This document shows positions 6,786 to 8,772 of a stretch of DNA of 8,772 bases, piece by piece (within the stretch, counting starts at the first letter, position 1; every line of letters starts with the position of its first letter). A model generated the notes under the pieces. That model did not search any database, was not told the DNA's origin, and worked only from the letters and a program-made list of their open reading frames with translations. The position numbers were made by a program, and so were the translations under genes. Origin of the DNA: Candidatus Egerieicola pullicola (GTDB taxonomy: Bacteria; Bacillota; Clostridia; Oscillospirales; Ruminococcaceae); NCBI GenBank assembly GCA_018712465.1, contig DVGY01000075.1, positions 1 through 8,772 of the forward strand. Reading direction: 5' to 3'.

Positions 6786-6992
6786 ATGAAAAAATTTAAA
6801 ATTCCCGCCGTTCCCCCCACCACCAGCAAAAGCATCCGTTTCCCCAACGACGTGATTGAGCAGGTAGAAGCCCAGATCCAAGGCAAAGACTGCACCTTTA
6901 CCGCCTTTGTGGTAGAAGCAGTGCGGTGGGCGCTGGAGAATTTAGAAGAGCAACAAAAACAAATGGTGTTTTCCTCCTCCAAAGAAGAATAA
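6786..6992 (+). CDS. Small ribbon-helix-helix protein (YlcI/YnfO-like)
   Basis: A 68-residue protein that looks like a ribbon-helix-helix DNA-binding domain. A basic N-terminus (KKFK) and a Pro/Thr stretch lead into the strand SKSIRFP (14-20), helix A NDVIEQVEAQIQG (21-33), a turn with KDCTF, and helix B TAFVVEAVRWALENLEEQ (39-56). A short charged tail follows. The pattern SIRFP...FxxFVVEAVRxAL resembles the YlcI/YnfO small-protein family; such proteins dimerise and insert the paired strands into the DNA major groove. AAAGGA lies five bases before the ATG. It is divergent from the zinc-ribbon gene across a 189-base region holding both promoters and an inverted repeat, so autoregulation or control of its neighbour is plausible but unproven. 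No toxin gene accompanies it, so an antitoxin role is not supported. Confidence 0.8.
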   Translation: MKKFKIPAVPPTTSKSIRFPNDVIEQVEAQIQGKDCTFTAFVVEAVRWALENLEEQQKQMVFSSSKEE

Positions 6993-7015
6993 ACCATGGC
7001 TTCCCTGCCATACTA
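6987..7015 (+). promoter_or_regulatory. Candidate sigma-G (forespore) promoter for the deacetylase gene
   Basis: GAATA (6987-6991) matches the sigma-G -35 form GHATR. After 17 bases, CATACTA (7009-7015) matches the -10 form CATNHTA at every position. Initiation near 7022 would give a leader of about 38 bases containing a 5-bp hairpin (7022-7035) and AAGGAGG (7043-7049). The -35 overlaps the last codons of the ribbon-helix-helix gene. B. subtilis pdaA is sigma-G dependent, which agrees. Another short hairpin (6996-7011) overlaps the spacer and lacks a T-run. Confidence 0.6.
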
Positions 7016-7059
7016 ACCCAAGACAGCGTTCTGTCATGTTACAAGGAGGTTTTTATGGT

Positions 7060-8049
7060 ATGAAAAAAATGATCCTTGCCCTGTCTTTGTGTCTCTGTCT
7101 GTTGGCCGGAACAGGATGCTCCGCCGGCGGTGACGCCGCAGAGGACATTGGCGACGGGGCCAGCCGTTTACTGGAAGATGGCGGCGATATGGTCAGCGAT
7201 TTAGGTGACACCGCCAGCAACCTGTTGGAAGACGGCGGAAATGCCGTCAGTGAACTCGGCGACTCAGTAAGCGACACCATCAGCGATACCGACAGCAGCT
7301 TAAACACCCCCGCCAACACCACCGCCCAGGTCCCCCTGGGCGACCTGTCGGGGTATTCCACCGTGGCCCAGGGCTGGGGTCAGGGAAAGAATGTGGACGC
7401 CGAAAACCGTCCGGATGCCTGTCTGCAATACCAACAGAAATACGGAAAACTAGGGGGCGTCTTTCTGGGGGCGGACCAGCCGGTGATGACCCTCACCTTT
7501 GACGAGGGGTATGAAAACGGTTACACGGCGCAGATCCTGGATACCTTAAAGGAAAAGCAGGTCAGCGCCGTGTTTTTCTGTACTTTGGATTATATTGAAG
7601 GCAACCCAGAATTAGTCCAGCGGATGATTGACGAAGGCCATGTGGTGGCCAACCACTCCGCCAGCCATGCCTCCACCCCTACCCTCTCCGCGGCAGAAGT
7701 AGCCCAGGAAATTCTGGAGGTGCACCAGGCGGTTCAAGAAGATTTCGGCTACACCATGACGTTGTTCCGCAATCCGGAAGGCAGCTTCTGTGAGCGGGAT
7801 CTGGCCATTGCTCAGCAGCTGGGGTATCAAAGCGTATTTTGGAGCTTTGCCTACGTAGACTGGGTGGTGGATGACCAGCCCGATCCCGACGAAAGCCTGA
7901 CCCGTTTGGTGGACGCCATCCATCCCGGGGCCATCTATCTGCTTCATCCGGTAAGCTCCACCAACGCTGCCATTTTAGGGGATTTCATCGAACAAGCCCG
8001 TCAGAAGGGATATGAATTCACCAGCGAAATCACGCCCCTACAAACCTGA
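7060..8049 (+). CDS. pdaA: PdaA-like polysaccharide deacetylase (NodB/CE4 family), putative lipoprotein
   Basis: PdaA enzymes remove the N-acetyl group from muramic acid on the way to muramic delta-lactam in the spore cortex. This 329-residue protein has a basic start, a hydrophobic stretch (4-19) and Cys20 in LAGTGC, an imperfect lipobox (Gly at -3). Next come two and a half acidic 18-residue repeats (31-78) and a linker. The NodB domain spans about 132-325: MT1 TFDEGYENGYT (146-156, Asp148), MT2 HSASH (His199, His203), MT3 FRNPEG (Arg237), YVDWVVDDQPD (265-275), and GAIYLLHPVSSTNAA (290-304, His296). TFDxGYENGYT and the last motif are PdaA-type rather than chitin-deacetylase-type. Oddities are Glu149 where PdaA has Asn, Asn238 in place of the usual Pro, and the repeat linker. 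ATG at 7060 is chosen for AAGGAGG ten bases upstream; an ATG at 7036 lies before that site. It is monocistronic, between a sigma-G-type promoter and a terminator. Confidence 0.85.
   Translation: MKKMILALSLCLCLLAGTGCSAGGDAAEDIGDGASRLLEDGGDMVSDLGDTASNLLEDGGNAVSELGDSVSDTISDTDSSLNTPANTTAQVPLGDLSGYSTVAQGWGQGKNVDAENRPDACLQYQQKYGKLGGVFLGADQPVMTLTFDEGYENGYTAQILDTLKEKQVSAVFFCTLDYIEGNPELVQRMIDEGHVVANHSASHASTPTLSAAEVAQEILEVHQAVQEDFGYTMTLFRNPEGSFCERDLAIAQQLGYQSVFWSFAYVDWVVDDQPDPDESLTRLVDAIHPGAIYLLHPVSSTNAAILGDFIEQARQKGYEFTSEITPLQT
7150..7257 (+). repeat. Degenerate 54-bp tandem repeat in the deacetylase N-terminal linker
   Basis: Units 7150-7203 and 7204-7257 encode GDGASRLLEDGGDMVSDL and GDTASNLLEDGGNAVSEL, and a partial third copy (GDSVSDTISDTD) follows. 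The units agree better as protein than as DNA, so the repeat is old and probably kept as an acidic spacer between the membrane anchor and the catalytic domain. Confidence 0.75.
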
Positions 8050-8073
8050 CTCTTTGCCCCAATCTGAAAAAAC

Positions 8074-8105
8074 TGCCCTCTGTACCACACATACAGAGGG
8101 CTTTT
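8074..8105. terminator. Bidirectional rho-independent terminator
   Basis: GCCCTCTGTA (8075-8084) pairs perfectly with TACAGAGGGC (8092-8101) around a 7-base loop. On the plus strand TTTT (8102-8105) follows and ends the deacetylase transcript 25 bases after its stop. On the minus strand the same stem is followed by AGTTTTTTC, so it also ends the permease transcript, whose stop codon is at 8109-8111. Confidence 0.9.
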
Positions 8106-8108
8106 GCG

Positions 8109-8772
8109 TCAGCCGGAGAGATATTTTTTCAGTTTCTTTTTCCGCACGCCAAACACGGCCCAAGCGATGGAAAAAGCCATCATCAGCACCCCGAATCCAC
8201 AGACTCCCAAGATGCTGGTTACAGTCAGGGTTTGACCGAAATACTTATACACCGTACTGTATTGCAGCCAGCACAGGTACACCGGCACCACCACCAGATA
8301 GGCCACCGCCAAATCCAAAGCGGTTTGCATCAGGTTTTCATAAAGAATAATCAGGCTTACCTGCCAGCGGGAATATCCCAGGCTGTAGAGGATGCTCATC
8401 TGCTTGTTTTTCCGCTTGATGTGGCCTTTGGTCAAAAAGGTAATGATAATGCCGAAAATTACCACCAGGATGGCCATAATGGAGAAGAACAGCCCCTGCT
8501 GATACCGGTACAGCGCCGCCATCTCCCCGTGCTTGGCATCGTATTGGGAGAGCTGTTTAAAGTGGGGGAGCATTTCATCCAGCTGAGCGGACACCTGGGG
8601 GATTTCTTCCGGGCTTTGGGCAATCACCAGCATCTGTTTGTAACCGGTGCCGTAGGCCGCCACATAGTGCTCATAGTCTTGATAAATCCCTTGGCAAACT
8701 GCCTGGCTTTGAGGATTCATGGCGTCATAATTCATTTCCTTCATCTGCTGATACCATTCTTCGGTGGGGGTA
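8109..8772 (-). CDS. FtsX/MacB-type ABC transporter permease, C-terminal part (start outside window)
   Basis: The frame is open to the right edge, so only the last 220 residues are seen and no start is assigned; an internal ATG at 8742-8744 is simply a codon within the gene. The visible part begins with the end of a large soluble, probably extracytoplasmic, region (about 90 residues). A membrane helix follows (FFSIMAILVVIFGIIITFLT), then the cytoplasmic loop KRKNKQMSILYSLGYSRWQV, which matches the RxxEIGILRALG-type loop of FtsX permeases. Two further hydrophobic segments end in a basic tail (VRKKKLKKYLSG). This is the usual C-terminal three-helix unit of MacB/FtsX-family permeases, which work with an ATPase in lipoprotein, peptide or antibiotic transport or in mechanotransmission. 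The partner ATPase would lie off the window; the substrate cannot be named. It converges on the deacetylase gene and shares its terminator. Confidence 0.85.
   Translation of the reverse strand, partial: TPTEEWYQQMKEMNYDAMNPQSQAVCQGIYQDYEHYVAAYGTGYKQMLVIAQSPEEIPQVSAQLDEMLPHFKQLSQYDAKHGEMAALYRYQQGLFFSIMAILVVIFGIIITFLTKGHIKRKNKQMSILYSLGYSRWQVSLIILYENLMQTALDLAVAYLVVVPVYLCWLQYSTVYKYFGQTLTVTSILGVCGFGVLMMAFSIAWAVFGVRKKKLKKYLSG

Noticed and set aside
6786..6992. Antitoxin of a toxin-antitoxin pair
   Set aside because: The protein is ribbon-helix-helix-like, but no toxin-sized gene sits next to it on the same strand. The next gene is a deacetylase with its own promoter.
6996..7011. ATGGC/GCCAT hairpin as a terminator for the ribbon-helix-helix gene
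   Set aside because: The stem has only 5 bp and no T-run follows. It overlaps the candidate sigma-G promoter spacer, which explains the position better.
7036..7059. Upstream ATG as the start of the deacetylase
   Set aside because: The strong AAGGAGG at 7043-7049 lies after this ATG, and starting at 7060 gives a normal signal peptide (MKKMILALSL).
1..8772. CRISPR arrays, tRNA or rRNA genes, insertion sequences, attachment sites
   Set aside because: Reading both strands gave no regularly spaced repeats, no recognisable tRNA or rRNA stretch, and no transposase, integrase or terminal inverted repeats.

Overview
The window comes from a spore-forming, fairly G+C-rich member of the Firmicutes (Clostridia). 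SpoIIR and a PdaA-type cortex deacetylase point to endospore formation. IspE shows the MEP isoprenoid route, and AddB is the Firmicute-type recombination nuclease-helicase subunit. A gut Oscillospirales-type organism would fit, but that is an impression from composition and gene style, not a demonstrated placement. I see no rRNA, tRNA, CRISPR array, insertion sequence or phage gene.

Region 1 (1-2522, minus): the first 840 codons of addB. Its nuclease end and remaining Fe-S cysteines lie beyond the left edge. A 172-base gap (2523-2694) follows, holding an AU-rich hairpin that may terminate the upstream transcript.

Region 2 (2695-5973, minus): a tightly packed operon read right to left: an Lrp/AsnC regulator, a class I/II aminotransferase, ispE and spoIIR. 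It starts from a near-consensus sigma-A promoter with an extended -10. The first three genes overlap by 1 and 4 bases; spoIIR follows after 66 bases. The regulator-aminotransferase pair resembles the alaR-alaT pair of Bacillus subtilis. The operon therefore joins amino-acid metabolism, isoprenoid synthesis and the forespore-to-mother-cell signal SpoIIR.

Region 3 (5996-6992): two small divergent genes. On the minus strand is a zinc-ribbon membrane protein (DUF4190-like) with its own terminator. On the plus strand is a 68-residue ribbon-helix-helix protein. The intergenic space holds promoters for both and a perfect 9-bp inverted repeat between them.

Region 4 (6987-8105, plus): a PdaA-like polysaccharide deacetylase with an N-terminal signal/lipoprotein segment and 18-residue repeats. 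It is preceded by a good match to the late-forespore sigma-G promoter consensus and ends in a bidirectional terminator.

Region 5 (8109-8772, minus): the C-terminal part of an FtsX/MacB-type ABC transporter permease that runs off the right edge.

Most of the window is ordinary chromosomal housekeeping and sporulation sequence. I found no clear novel system. The points most worth following are the sigma-G-type promoter and unusual active-site residues of the deacetylase, and the ribbon-helix-helix/zinc-ribbon divergent pair with its candidate operator.
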